A DNA stretch of 64,000 nt, taken from Scylla paramamosain. Taxonomy: Eukaryota; Arthropoda; Malacostraca; Decapoda; Portunidae. The DNA lies in contig NC_087185.1 of assembly GCF_035594125.1 (NCBI RefSeq), positions 8,688,501 to 8,752,500 of the forward strand, read 5' to 3'. Under the pieces are notes generated by a model that saw only the letters and a list, made by a program, of their open reading frames with translations, had not been told where the DNA came from and made no database searches. Shown in pieces: positions 36,161-49,289 of the stretch; position 1 is the first letter of the stretch; every line of letters starts with the position of its first letter. The translations under genes were made by a program, and so were the position numbers.

Positions 36161-37440
36161 CCTTCAGGCAGAGTCCTCCCTATCCTCACAGTCACACTGA
36201 CACTCCACTCTCCTTGACCGTGCCTACACCAAACTTGCATCCACCCCTGGTAGCCATGCCCTCCACTCCCTCTTCCTCCGACAGCATAGGGAACCACTTC
36301 ATGGTCCCCTACCTTATCAAGCCTGCACTCACTTTGTAGGCAGAGCCCTTTCTTTCTTTGCTATCCTCCAGGTCATCCCATCCTCCTTTCTCACTCTAGA
36401 GAAAACCTCCTCACTGGGTCCTTGGTTCTCTCTCTCTTCAAGTCTCTTGGGAGTTCCACACGAAGACACCCTGGTCCAAGGCTGGCTGCCCAGCACTGGG
36501 CAGGACATCTTTCCTGACACTATTGCACACATGCTAAAGCAACACCTTACACACATACACTGATGGCTCATGCCTCCCATCACCCCATCAGTTGGAGCAG
36601 CCATTTTCATCCTGTCACTCTCCATTACCACTGCCTGGAGGTTGCCAGCCATCACCTCTATCCTTATGGCAGAACTGTTTGTCATAAAGGAGGGCCTCAA
36701 GTGTGCCAACACTCATACCTCCCCTTGCTCACACAAACTTTTCTCAGATTCCCTCACAGGCTTCCAACTCATCCAATGCCACTCCATCATATCACACCAC
36801 TCCCTCTGCCTTCAAATACACCACCTGTTACACCAAATGTCTACTTCACATATTGACAACCAACTTCAGTGGGTCCCCTCCCACATCAGCATTGTGGGAA
36901 ATACTGTGGCCGACAGAGTGGCAAGCAAGGCCCACTCCCACCCCTCTCCCATAGACCTTCCCGCAGACCAGACTGACTTACTGACCAATCTATGGAAAGA
37001 CTGTAACTTACACTGGGAAAGACATCTGACAGACACCTTAGTGTACACAACACCTGGACGCATCAGACTGGACACAACACCACTGGTGGACCCACTCCTC
37101 CATCTGTGTCCTAGACACTGCAGTCACCAAACAGGATAGAGCACAGCCACCTGAATGCCCACATGCACAGGCTGAGCCTGACAGACACCCCTCACTGTCC
37201 CTGGTGCCCCACACAGCCAGACACTCCAGAACACCTGCTGCTTCACTGCCCTTGCCACCACTCCCACTGCACTGCTCTCCTCCACTTACTGGCATCACTC
37301 TATATCTACAGGCCATCACTAGCAGACCTACTGGATGATTCCCAAGACTCCAGCCTAGCCTTCAAGATGCTCAAGCACACCAGGGTCTTCCTCCAGAAAA
37401 GTGGACAACTTACCAGAATCTAACCAGATAACTTGGCTAC
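36120..37440 (+). mobile_element. LINE 3' part: RT C-terminus, RNase H, zinc tail
   Basis: The + strand starts with SPFTALQAESSL-type RT C-terminal sequence. RNase H (36570-37139: LMAELFVIKEGLK and QLQWVPSHISIVGNTVADRV) comes next. The tail motif CPWCPTQPDTPEHLLLHCPC (37163-37423) follows, and the ORF ends QKSGQLTRI-stop at 37423. Frames are shifted, so it is a pseudogene. Paired with 34626-36160 it makes one 5'-inverted copy. Confidence 0.7.
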
Positions 37441-37619
37441 CACCAGCACCTTTGGGGCACTAGAGGCTGTGGCACCACAGCTTGTAAGGGCTCCAAACCC
37501 CAACAAGAACAAGACCAAGAGCACATCTTGTCTCATTTTCATCTCCATTTTAGATCAAGTAAGCCTATTTTTCTAGTTCATTGTAAATTTGCACCTGTCT
37601 AATGACAAGGTGGACTTGT

Positions 37620-38540
37620 GTGTAATAAAATGGCCTTGTTGACAGCCAGTTTCCTACTGTATTTATACTTACAGTACATTTGTTACTATTAATAAAGGTT
37701 GTGAAGTTAAATGGCATGTTATATGGTCATTTTTTACCTATAATACATTTGGGAGGGGGAGAGGTGGGAGGGGGGCACCTCCAAATTAGATTTTGCTTAG
37801 GGCCTCAATTTGGTCAGAAAGGGCCCTGCAAGTGACCTACATCAGTAATGTAAAGAACAGTCTGTACTCCTGTGGTGAGATACCTGTGTTGGGAATCCTT
37901 CCATACTTATTTAAGCCAGTCTATTGCCAAGGTCACTGTTACTTGTAAGCTGTGTAATGACAAAAGCTAAGTGTGTTGGGGGATGGCAGGTGAAATGAGT
38001 TGGAGGAGTGGTTCTGTTTATATACAAAACTTTTCTTTCTTATCTTCCTTATCGTATGTTTCTGTAGGTTAATACAATTATGAAAATGAGAGTGAAATAT
38101 TGTGAAAACATCATTTTGATTTATGACCATTAAATATATTCTTTGAAGCTTATTAGATCCATCAAACCTAGCTTTACTCTTACTTAACATAACTCCTGAC
38201 CCAGCTTAATCTCCCCTCTTAGCATGATCTTGGTCTCCCTCTCATTCTGCACCCTTGTTCTCTAAAGCCTCACAAAACAGACTGATTGGAAAACTGCACA
38301 ATAATGCACATGCTTTAATATTGCAATTTTGTGCTGTCATGTGCAAGTCACACTAGCTGCCATGCCTCAGTCTCTCAACTGTGCTGGTAAAGCAGAACAT
38401 GGCAGCCATTAACCCCCAAACCTGATCCTAACCAAACCCTTCCCTTCCCCTATCTTACAAACACCAAATCCCAACTTAGCCAAATCCTATCCTAACCAGG
38501 TCTTAACCAACACTAACCTGACTAAGCTGATGCACTCTTT
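37620..38540. other. Intergenic AT-rich sequence upstream of the zinc-finger gene
   Basis: No convincing ORF. 38420-38520 is rich in CCTAACC-like words without forming a clean repeat. A pyrimidine tract and CAG at 38535-38543 (TGCACTCTTTCAG) could be a splice acceptor for the zinc-finger exon, implying a 5' exon further upstream that I cannot place. Confidence 0.45.
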
Positions 38541-38570
38541 CAGGGACATGCTGTAAGGCTGGGCAGCAGC

Positions 38571-39509
38571 ATGAGTGGCCAGCAGCAGCAGCAGTCTGCC
38601 TCAGGTGTGGGGAGGTGCAGACATGATGGCAAGAATTACCTGGAAACAGGCAGCTCTGTCCACAGAGGAGAGAGCAAGTTTGAGTGCCAGCAGTGTGACA
38701 AAACTTTTGTATCCAGAAATGGCCTTAAGTACCACACCCTGACACACAGTGGTGTTAGAAATTATGAATGTGATGAGTGTGGAAAGAAATTTATCAGTAA
38801 GTCTGACCTCAGCAAACACACCCTGACACACAAAGGTGTTAGAAATTATGAATGTTTTGAGTGTGGAAGGAAATTTATTTGTAAGTCTTCCCTCAATACA
38901 CACACCCTGACACACAATGGTGTTAGAAATTATGAATGTGATGAGTGTGGAAAGAAATTTACCAGGAAGTCTTACCTTACCAGACACACCCTGACACATA
39001 ATGGTGTTAGAAATTACGAATGTGATCAATGTGAAAAGAAATTTACCCTTAAGTCTAACCTTGCCAAACACACCCTGACACACAGTGGCATTAGAAATTA
39101 TGAATGTGATGAGTGTGGAAGGAAATTTACCCTCAAGTCTCACCTCACCACACACACCCTAACACACAGTGGTGTTAGAAATTATGAGTGTGATGAGTGT
39201 GGAAGAAAATTTACCCAAAAGTCTCACCTCACCACACACACCTTGATACACAGTGGTGTTAGAAATTATGAGTGTGAAGAGTGTGGAAAGAAATTTGCCC
39301 AAAGCTCTCACCTCACCACACACATCTTGACACACAGTGGTGTTAGAAATTATGAGTGTGAAGAGTGTGGCAAAAGGTTTTCTACCATTACTCATCTCAC
39401 TAGACATGCCTTCAGACACACTGGCTTGAGGGAGTTCAAGTGTGATGTTTGTGGCAATTATTTCAAGACAAGGGGTGATATTACCCAGCACATGCGGATC
39501 CACTTTTGA
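38571..39509 (+). CDS. C2H2 zinc-finger protein with ten tandem fingers
   Basis: A 312-codon ORF starting MSGQQQQQSASG, with about 40 non-finger residues and then ten consecutive C2H2 fingers of 28 residues each (CxxC-x12-HxxxH) to the C-terminus. Such arrays bind DNA in the nucleus, so a transcription-factor role is likely. Linkers are THSGVRNYEC-like rather than the usual TGEKPY. The fingers are highly alike, while residues at helix positions -1, 3 and 6 vary (S/D/K, C/S/T, R/Y/R, L/N/K and others). No KRAB, BTB or ZAD domain is present in this exon. The start is the first Met; upstream splicing is possible (acceptor at 38543). No frameshifts. Confidence 0.88.
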   Translation: MSGQQQQQSASGVGRCRHDGKNYLETGSSVHRGESKFECQQCDKTFVSRNGLKYHTLTHSGVRNYECDECGKKFISKSDLSKHTLTHKGVRNYECFECGRKFICKSSLNTHTLTHNGVRNYECDECGKKFTRKSYLTRHTLTHNGVRNYECDQCEKKFTLKSNLAKHTLTHSGIRNYECDECGRKFTLKSHLTTHTLTHSGVRNYECDECGRKFTQKSHLTTHTLIHSGVRNYECEECGKKFAQSSHLTTHILTHSGVRNYECEECGKRFSTITHLTRHAFRHTGLREFKCDVCGNYFKTRGDITQHMRIHF

Positions 39510-39658
39510 TGTGGTGTGTTGTGTGGATGACTGGGGCCACACCTGTGCGTGTGGTAGTGGTGGTGGGACGGTGTGTTACATGTTTGGTGGCAGCCATACC
39601 TGTGTGTGGAAGTAATGGCCCCAGCAGTTGTTTTGTTGGCAGTGCAGGTGTGACTTTC

Positions 39659-39664
39659 AATAAA
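39659..39664 (+). promoter_or_regulatory. Polyadenylation signal of the zinc-finger gene
   Basis: AATAAA lies 150 bp past the stop codon and is followed by a GT-rich stretch (TGTGTGTGTGTAC), the usual downstream element. Confidence 0.75.
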
Positions 39665-39933
39665 TGTGTGTGTGTACAGTAAACCTTTGCTTATGTACAT
39701 GTATATCTTTGTTCTGATTGTATATCACCCAGGTGTATTATACAGGGCCTGAGCTACATGAATATATTGTAATGGGGTGGCCCCTCTCTCTTCTTGCCTC
39801 AAGTGTGTTTATGTATTCAGTCAGGTGTAGTATACAGGGCCTGACCTACATGAACATACAGGACTGTAATGAAGCCCATCACAAGTTGACTTTTTAAAAA
39901 AATTCTGGCATTGTCTTTGCATAATCTTAAAAT

Positions 39934-40321
<388 letters not shown>

Positions 40322-40333
40322 CATTAACACTTT

Positions 40334-41760
40334 TTTATGTAGGAGAGGCACCAGCCAAGGGCAACTATATTAAAAAAAAAAAAAAAAAGGCCCACTGAGG
40401 TGCTGGTCCCCAGAGTCAAAAGCAGTCATCAAAAATTAAAGGTCTTGAAACCTCCCTCTTGAAAAAGTTGGAATCATAGGAAAGAGGAAATACAGAAGCA
40501 GGAAGGGAGTTCCAGAGTTTACCAGAGAAAGAGATGAATGACTGAGAATACTGGTTAACTTGCATTAGAGAGGTGGACAGAATAGGGGTGAGAGAAAGAA
40601 AGTCTTGTGCAGCGAGACTGTGGGAGGAGGGGAGGCATGCAGTTAGTATGAAAATAGTGGTAGAAGATAGCAAGAGATGCAACATTGTGGTGATAAGAAA
40701 GAGACTAAAGACAGTCAGTTAGAGGAGAGGAGTTGATAAGATGAAAAGCTTTTGATTTCACCCTGTCTAAAAGAGTGGTATGAGTGGAATCCCCCATGTA
40801 TGTGAAGCAAACTCCATACATAGATAATATCCCTGTACAGAGTTAACAGCAAGGTGGGTCTGGCAGAGACAAGTCAGAATGCCTAGCTTCATGGAAGCTG
40901 TTTTGACTAGAGATGAGATGTTAAGTTTCCAGTTTAGATTATAAGTAAAGGATAGACTGAGGATGTTCAGTGTAGAAGAGGGAAACAGTTGAGTGTCATT
41001 GAAGAAGAGGGGATAGTTGTCTGGAAGATTGTGTCAAGTTGAGAGACAGAGGAATTGCGTTTTTGAGGCACCCAAACAACATTAAGTTTGCTCTGTCCGA
41101 ATCAGAAATTTTAGAGATCAGAAGTCAGGCCTTCTGTGGCTTCCCTTCATAAACTGTTTACTTCCCGAAGGGTTGGATGTCTACAAAAAGGAGTGGAGAA
41201 GAACAAGAAGAAAAAAACTTAGGAGAAGAATAATGACTGTCTACTACAGCAGCAATAGAATTGTTATAAAGAAAACTTGAGATGAAATTACAGGGAGAAG
41301 GAGAGAAGCTGTAGGATGGTAGTTTGGAAATTAAAGCTTTCTGCAGACTCTATCAAAAGCTTTTGATAAATCTAAGGCAACAGCAAATGTTTCACCAGAG
41401 TCCCTAAAAGAGGATGACCAAGACTTGGTAAGAAAAACCAGAAGATAACCAGTAGAGTGGCCTTGACAGAACCCATACTGGCAATCGGATAGAAGGTTGT
41501 GAAGTGATACATGTTTAAGAATCTTCCTGTTGAACTTAGAATCAAAAACTTTAGAGAGGCAGGAAATTAAAGCAATAGGATGGTAGATTGAGGGATTAGA
41601 ATGTTCACCCTTTTTAGGAACAGGCTTAATGTAGGCAGACTTCCAGCAAAAAAGAAAGGTAGATGCTATTAGACAGAGTTGAAAGGGTTTGACTAGGCAA
41701 GGTGCAACCATGGGGAGCACAGTTTCAGAGAACAATAGGAGGGACTCCATCAGGTCCATG
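40334..41760 (-). mobile_element. LINE family J, copy B (5'-truncated)
   Basis: The 3' end has the family's TTTTTTATGTAGGAGAGGCA signature and internal A-rich run (40371-40388). It parallels copy A through the C-terminal [15 protein letters not shown] region (40416-40685) to RT motifs at 41331-41759 ([55 protein letters not shown]). Many stops and deletions, including loss of the YADD block near 41200. The element ends abruptly near 41760. Confidence 0.8.
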
Positions 41761-41779
41761 AGTCTTTCAATGGTTAATT

Positions 41780-42146
41780 AACACAATGCCGCTCATTATT
41801 CTATATACTGAATTAGAATGATGAACTTTCTAACTTGTGGCATGACTTGCTGCAAAAACTGTACAGTGGGGACCACTCCTCTGGAACGAGATCTTGTTCC
41901 CCTTTATTCCAATTCATTGGTCATCATTGTCGTTTATTATCTCACTTATATTTCCTTTTATTGTTACTCCATATTTATTTATTGATTTATTGATTTATTT
42001 TTATTTTTTTATAAATTTATTTGATTTTTAATCATTTTTATTTATTTTTTTACTAATTTTTCTTCCAAAATCATCACCTAATACAAATATTACATGAACT
42101 TGAAGTGCTTCATTATTCCACCCATTATTATTTTTTTTTTATCTTA

Positions 42147-42244
<98 letters not shown>

Positions 42245-42660
42245 TAATATTTATTTTCCCCACACATCATGTTATTACCCTTATTAATTCACTCATTCTG
42301 CCTTTTTTTTTCTTATTATTTTTTTTATCTTAGTGTAAATTTTTTTGTTTTATCTTTTATTAATTTATTTCATTTTTGTTTATTTATTTATTTATTTTTT
42401 TATCTTTTATTCCATCAGGGCATCATAACACTGACATAATAATCCAAATTATTATCTTATACCTACATTGGATATTATCATTACTATTACTATTACTATT
42501 ACTTTTCTTCATTTTAAAATTTTATTTAGTTTTAGTTTTGTTTCAGTTTACTCTTAATATTTATTTTCTTCTCACGTCATGTTATTATCATTATTATTCA
42601 TCCAGCCCTTTTTTTAATTTCATTTTTTCCCAAACTTTCTGAACTGTTTTCTTAAAACTA
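41780..42660. other. AT-rich intergenic DNA with a (TA)n tract
   Basis: T-rich, low-complexity sequence with (TA)n at about 42149-42240. The + strand ORF 42376-42642 is a by-product of T-rich sequence (I/L/F-only protein). No gene supported. Confidence 0.6.
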
Positions 42661-42664
42661 AACG

Positions 42665-42907
42665 TCAATTTCTTAAAGTGCCAACTTCCCTTACGTTCAT
42701 CATCACGTTTTCTGTTATGCCCTGCATTTTCTTCCTGCCTTTCTCCCGCTGTTCTTTCTGTTCCTTCTCTCTCGCTTCCTGTTTCCTCTTCTCTTCTTCC
42801 TGCTCTCTTCTCATTCTTTCCTCCAGCTTTTGCCTCAACCTCTCTTCCCATCTTCTTAACCTCTCCATCTGTTGTTTGCTCCTTTTTTCCAGTTGTTGCC
42901 TCAACAT
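42665..42907 (-). CDS. Possible coiled-coil exon or low-complexity ORF
   Basis: An 80-codon frame, MLRQQLEKRSKQQMERLRRW... through REQEEEKRKQEAREKEQ, almost entirely E/K/R/Q with heptad-like leucines. This is what a long charged helix would look like, but it could equally be read-through of purine-rich simple sequence. No splice sites were confirmed and no neighbour supports it. Confidence 0.2.
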   Translation of the reverse strand: MLRQQLEKRSKQQMERLRRWEERLRQKLEERMRREQEEEKRKQEAREKEQKEQREKGRKKMQGITENVMMNVREVGTLRN

Positions 42908-43207
42908 TTCCTCAAGTTCCTGCTACCGTCTCATTTTCTCATGGCTGCGTCTCATCATTCTCGCTCTCTTCCTCTGCCTCCGTTAACTCAGCTTTCTCTG
43001 GCGTCTCATCCTCCTTTCTTCTCCCTTTCTCTCCTCCTTATCTTCATTTACCTTATTTGCCTGCGCATTAGACGCACTTTTTTTTTTTCTTCAAAAATGT
43101 ATCTGAAAATTATCATGCGTCTAAAGTGGTCGTAATACATATTCTTAGACCTGTAAGCCTATGCCTATAGGTGTGGAGTTGAAGCAGTAGATTACTACGC
43201 ACAAATA

Positions 43208-43225
43208 TTGTTGCTACTAATAATG

Positions 43226-43284
<59 letters not shown>

Positions 43285-43309
43285 CCTGCCCTCCTTCCCT
43301 CCCTACATC

Positions 43310-43380
<71 letters not shown>
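43208..43380. repeat. (CT)n microsatellites
   Basis: (CT)n at about 43228-43282 and 43314-43380 with a short CCTTCCCTCC interruption. 43390-43670 is purine-rich on the + strand with no convincing gene. Confidence 0.9.
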
Positions 43381-43383
<3 letters not shown>

Positions 43384-43796
43384 CTTGCCTGACTTCCCCT
43401 TCCACTCCCTTGTCCCTTATCTCTGACGGATAAGGGGGAGGGGAGGTAACGGGGAGGGAGGTTTGAGACAAGACGAAAGAGGAGGAGAAAGAGAGAAAAG
43501 GAAAAAAAGGCGGAGAAGGGACATAACCAGGGAAGGGGAGTACATTCGACAAGGAAGTAGAGGAAGGATGAAGGAGAAGGATGGAAGGATGGGGAGAAAG
43601 TAGAAAGAATAAATATGAGCAGCAAGGGTGAGGAGTGAGTGAGGAATTAGAGGGAGAGAGCAAGTATTAAGAAATGAGTATTCTCTTTTCCTATCCTCTG
43701 CTTCTTTTCATTTTTCCTCCATCCATTTCCTTCTTTTCGCATTTATGCTCCTATCCATTTTCATACTCAATCAGTCTTATTCAGCTTCACAATCCT

Positions 43797-43888
<92 letters not shown>

Positions 43889-43893
<5 letters not shown>

Positions 43894-44494
43894 TGCCGAC
43901 TCGACACAACTTTCCAGACAACTATCCCCTCTTCTTCAATGACATTCAACTGTCCCCCTCTTCTACAATTAATATCTTCGGTCCGGCCTTTACTTATAAT
44001 CTAAACTGGAAATTTCACATCTCTAGTTAAAGCAGCTTCTATGAAGTTAGGTGTTCTGTGTCGTTCCGCCGGTTTTTCTCACCCTACCCAGCTGCTAATT
44101 CTGTACAGGGGCCTTATATATCTATGTATGGAGTTAGCTTCACATGTAAGGGGGACTGGTTTAACTCATACCACTCTTTTAGACAGGTTGGAATAAAAAG
44201 CTTTTTTGTCTTATCAACTCCTGTCCTCTAACTGGCTGTCTTCAGCCTCTTTCTCATTGCCGCAGTGTTGCATCTCTTGCTATCTTCTGCCGCAGTTTTC
44301 ATGCCAACTGGTCTTCTGATCTTGCTAATTGCATGCCTCCCCTCCTCCCGCGGCTTCACTGCACAAGATTTTCTTTCTCTAATCCCTCATTCTGTCCACC
44401 TCCCTAATGCAAGATTTAACCAGTATTCTCATTCATTCATCCCTTAAGTAAACTCCGGAACCCGTTGCCTGCTTCCGTAATTCCACCTTCCTAT
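43889..44494 (+). mobile_element. LINE family J, copy C, left part
   Basis: It begins immediately after a (CT)n tract (43800-43888) with CTCGACACAACTTTCCAGAC and matches the region after YADD in copies A and F ([19 protein letters not shown]). It runs to CCACCTTCCTAT at 44494, where a 612-bp insertion begins. Copy continues at 45107. Several stops. Confidence 0.8.
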
Positions 44495-45106
44495 GGGTGT
44501 GTGTACAGGGAAAGCAGGTTTGCCAGCGCGGGCAGCCGGCGCCGACCCGCGCCAGAAATTACACCATATAAACAAGTATAATTGTGCACAGAGGAAGCAG
44601 GTCCGAACATGTCGGCGCCGGCAGCCTAATTCAACCCGCTTTCCTATTTGCTGGGATCATTCTTGCTTGCTTAACTTGTGCGGGTGGACTGCTGAGTGAG
44701 GAGCTCCTGACAGCCAAAAATATATGAGACAACCAGTGTGGAATAAACAGAATAGGCACTAAGCTAACAGGAATGTTGTGGATAAGCTGTTGGCTGAAAT
44801 CAGATCACTAAAAAGATGGTATTCTCTAAACTCTTCTCTTTAAATTTATTTCATGTACTGCTCTTCTTTTCCTCGAGTTTTGATGAACACTATCGAGGAG
44901 CATGAACTCATCATCAGGCGATGAGCTCGACATCTTAGTATACCTCTGCTGGTGGATTGCAAGTGATCACAGATACTGCCTCTGTCCGTGTCGCTCACTG
45001 CACGGCTCAGAAATGGTTATCCGTGTTCTCTGCGGACACCTTATCACGTTGGCTACCGGTGCATGCGCGTCGGCGCCGGTAACCCGCTTCCCCTGTGCAC
45101 GCACCC
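44495..45106. mobile_element. 612-bp MITE inserted in LINE-J copy C
   Basis: The left end GGGTGTGTGTACAGGGAAAG and right end (complement GGGTGCGTGCACAGGGGAAG) are inverted repeats extending about 45 bp into GGCGCCGAC-rich sequence. TAT is present on both sides (44492-44494 and 45107-45109). The uninterrupted sequence in copies D and F (CCTTCCTATGACTTGAA) shows that exactly this block, plus one TAT, was added. No transposase ORF, so non-autonomous; superfamily not assigned (a 3-bp duplication suggests a Harbinger-like mechanism). Confidence 0.8.
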
Positions 45107-45262
45107 TATGACTTGAACTCTTTCAAGAGGGAGGTTTCAAGATACTTATCCTGTAATTTTTGACTACCGCTTTGTACTCTTCAAGGACCGGCATCTCAGT
45201 GGGCTTTTTTTTTTCTTTTGTGTGTGTTTGTGCCCCCTCCTACATAAAAAAAAAAAAAAAAA
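45107..45262 (+). mobile_element. LINE family J, copy C, right part with poly(A)
   Basis: It resumes TATGACTTGAACTCTTTCAAG exactly where copy C left off, through the family's 3' untranslated end to CCTACAT plus an A-run at about 45245-45262. Confidence 0.8.
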
Positions 45263-45399
45263 GCTTGGGGCCAAAGTGGTTTGAGTGCCAAGTGACTCAA
45301 TACCAAACGTCTTGAGGCCTATTTTGATTCTGCCATTTCTGTGTTGATGATCACCTGATTGGAGGATTATATGATCTAAATTAACCATCCGCCTCGGTA

Positions 45400-45533
45400 C
45401 ATTATGACTAAACCTTTCTCTTTCGTTGTCTCATATTTTCCTCTTTCTTCTATTTATTTGCTATATTTTCCTTAGTTCTTTTTGTTTCTTATCTTACTTT
45501 TCGCTCACCAGTTCATTATTCTTTCATTAGTTG

Positions 45534-45608
<75 letters not shown>

Positions 45609-46441
45609 GCAATCAACAAACCACATAACAATATCCTAAAAACCCATTAAACAACAACAATAATAAGCAAACAGCCAACCAACTCAAAGCTAACCATCCA
45701 ATCCTAATTAAAGTCTGACATCGTAACATACTTTAGGATGCAGTGCTTCAGAGGACACTATTAAGTTCCTTTTTATACCTGAGCGGGTCCTAAGCACTTC
45801 TCAGCGCGTCCCTCACCCCAGGCGGGCACGTGGACAATATCAGCATGGAATATTCTGCTGGGGAGGCACGCGGGACTGCTAATGAGCGTCTGCCTTTAAA
45901 CTGCATCCCTAAACATCTCTGTTCCCTCTTTTCAGACTAATGGAAGTTACGAAGGGTTTTCTGTGGTGTTTTCGTGATTTTGGTGATAGTTTAGTAATTC
46001 TACATCATCACCAGGAAAAAAAAAACAGCCTTGAGAATATGATTAATCATCTTTGTAGTCTCTGAAAGCATTCCTAATGAGAGAACAAAGTGTTTAATAA
46101 TTAATATGAGGCTTCAGACGCTATACTGATGTGGCATCGCCAAACCAGAATTTTGAAACGCTTTGTTCTCTCATAAGAACTATATTTAAAAGCTATATGC
46201 ATAATAGGTCGAGTTCTAATGGATGTTTTTACAGTTGAGGATGCATAATACTAATCTAAAATATCCCTGAAATTATTAAAATACCCTTGAAAATCTTAAA
46301 ACTTCCACTATGAAAAATAGAGATAAGGCGCCGAAACATTAAACTGAACAGTCCTTGCTGGTGTTGTAGTATTAGTTGTTGTAATAGTAGTTCTTCTAAG
46401 TCTTTTGTCCCTTTTTTTTTTCATGTTTCCCCTCTTTACCT

Positions 46442-46496
<55 letters not shown>

Positions 46497-46600
46497 TGAA
46501 TGATGATTTCTTTATGTTATTGCTTTATTCCGAAGCTACTGTATATAGCCAAAATTCTAAAAAGTTAATGTATAATGTATAATCTGGATTCTACATAGCT
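45400..46600. other. Intergenic sequence with (CT)n and (GT)n
   Basis: (CT)n at 45536-45604 and (GT)n at 46445-46494. No supported coding sequence. Confidence 0.6.
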
Positions 46601-46616
46601 TCCGTGAATCTGCGCC

Positions 46617-46656
<40 letters not shown>

Positions 46657-47882
46657 AAAGATTATCAGGGAGAACAAAGGGCACGACTCAAGGCTGTCTG
46701 CTCCTCAAGTGTCCATCCCTCGTGGGCCAGGTGACTCGAGGCCCGGGTGGCAGGGGTGGAGTCCTCCGGGGGTGGTCCTAGAGGCGGGGCGGCGGAATGA
46801 CAATGTAACGCGTGTCGCTGCGTCGCGGAATGTAAATGGAAAACGTGATTAGGTTCGGATTTTTCTCTTTGTTTTGTTATCCATCTATTACAACTGCATT
46901 TTTTTTTTTTGTGTGTGTGTGTGTGTGTGTCAGTAGCTCAATGGTAAAGTTCGAACCCCGCTTTGTTTACATATAAGGGCTATTTTCAAAGACCAGAGAT
47001 GATTAATTCGGTTCTCATGGATGTTTTTGGAATTAATTATACAGAGTCCTTGCTTGACTATCACTAGAATCATGAAAACACTTTTGGACATTCCTAATAA
47101 CGCCCAATAGAATTAAACGTATTCGAAGTAAGACGTTGGTTAGATAATTCACTAAAGTGACACGAAAAAAAATTAATGCCGGATACGTGAATGATTAGTG
47201 GATATCATGGTGATGGTAGTGGTGGGTGAATGAATTAGAAGTAGAGAAGCTTGTGGAATTTAGGTGTCGATTCTAGAGGTGAAAGGCGTGGTGAAGGAGA
47301 TAGGAGGTGGAACATAAGAAAATAAGGTAAGAAGCAAGAAGCCAAGGATCATATTTTCAAATGTTCTGCTGGCGTTTTATGTCGACTCTATTATTAATTG
47401 AGGCTAAAAGTAGTTTTATATATTTTTTTTCATTATTCTAGTGCATAGATTTAAAAGAAATGGGGAAAAAAATATCCGATTGAATAACTTGTGGGATTTG
47501 AAAATAGGTTCGTATGAACTGTACAGAATACACGTGGCAGATCCTTTACAAAGCATACCTACCTACTGTATCTTGTGTCCAGCCATCCATGTCCATGAAT
47601 AATCTAATCTAAACCTTCTAGAAGACTAACGAAATGATAAGTGATTACTGACTCCATTATTAGAAGGCGTGGTGGAGGTGGCGCCGGCTTGGCCGGGTGG
47701 CGGAGGCTCATGGACGGGCCTGGTGAGGCTGGACGCTGCTGACCCATGAATATGCACAAGGAGGAGGCGGTGATCAAAGAGTGTGGCGGCGGTGGTGGGG
47801 GTCCAGGTGTCACTAAATATTGCATACTCGTGGTTAGGGTTGGGTAGGGGGAGGGGTCGCTCACTGATGTGTGTATGTGGTA

Positions 47883-47917
<35 letters not shown>

Positions 47918-48140
47918 AAGGTTATTATGGTTACGGGTCTTGTGTGTTTTGTTTCTTTTTTTTTCTGCTGCAGGGATAAATTTCATTGTATATTTTATTT
48001 ATCTCTTAACTACTTTGTGTCCGTTTTTTTATTTATTCATTTTCATTTATTTAAATATTTATTGATTTATCTGTTTTATTTGTCTATTATCCATCTTTCA
48101 TTCTCACTCTCATTCACTCATAAATAAGTGGTATTTATTT
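46600..48140. other. Intergenic sequence with GC-rich islands
   Basis: GC/CpG-rich blocks at 46690-46845 and 47640-47870 stand out against AT-rich surroundings. Also (CT)n at 46619-46652, (GT)n at 47884-47914 and a tRNA-like box A/box B scrap at 46933-46957. No gene is supported; the islands may be regulatory DNA upstream of the nuclear receptor. Confidence 0.4.
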
Positions 48141-48143
48141 TTC

Positions 48144-48540
<397 letters not shown>

Positions 48541-48734
48541 TGTGACAGGTATGGCGAGTGTCCGGGCGACGACGCAGGTGTGTGGGCAGGTGTGGGGCGG
48601 CGAGGTGACGCTTGACCCCGCACGACCCTTGGCCAGCCCGCACGATCGCTTCCCGCCACCCTCTGCCATGTCAAGTGGTCCTCGCGAGGTGTGTGACGGC
48701 CGCTGGACACCTGAACTGCCGCTGACCACGTGTC

Positions 48735-49289
<555 letters not shown>

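Noticed and set aside
38601..39542. Two antisense ORFs across the zinc-finger array
   Set aside because: They are shadows of the repeated 84-bp finger unit; the sense strand shows ten complete C2H2 motifs.
42376..42642. Hydrophobic ORF on + (MFIYLFIFLSF...) that looks like a membrane protein
   Set aside because: Encoded by T-rich low-complexity DNA with no start signal or splice evidence; composition alone explains it.
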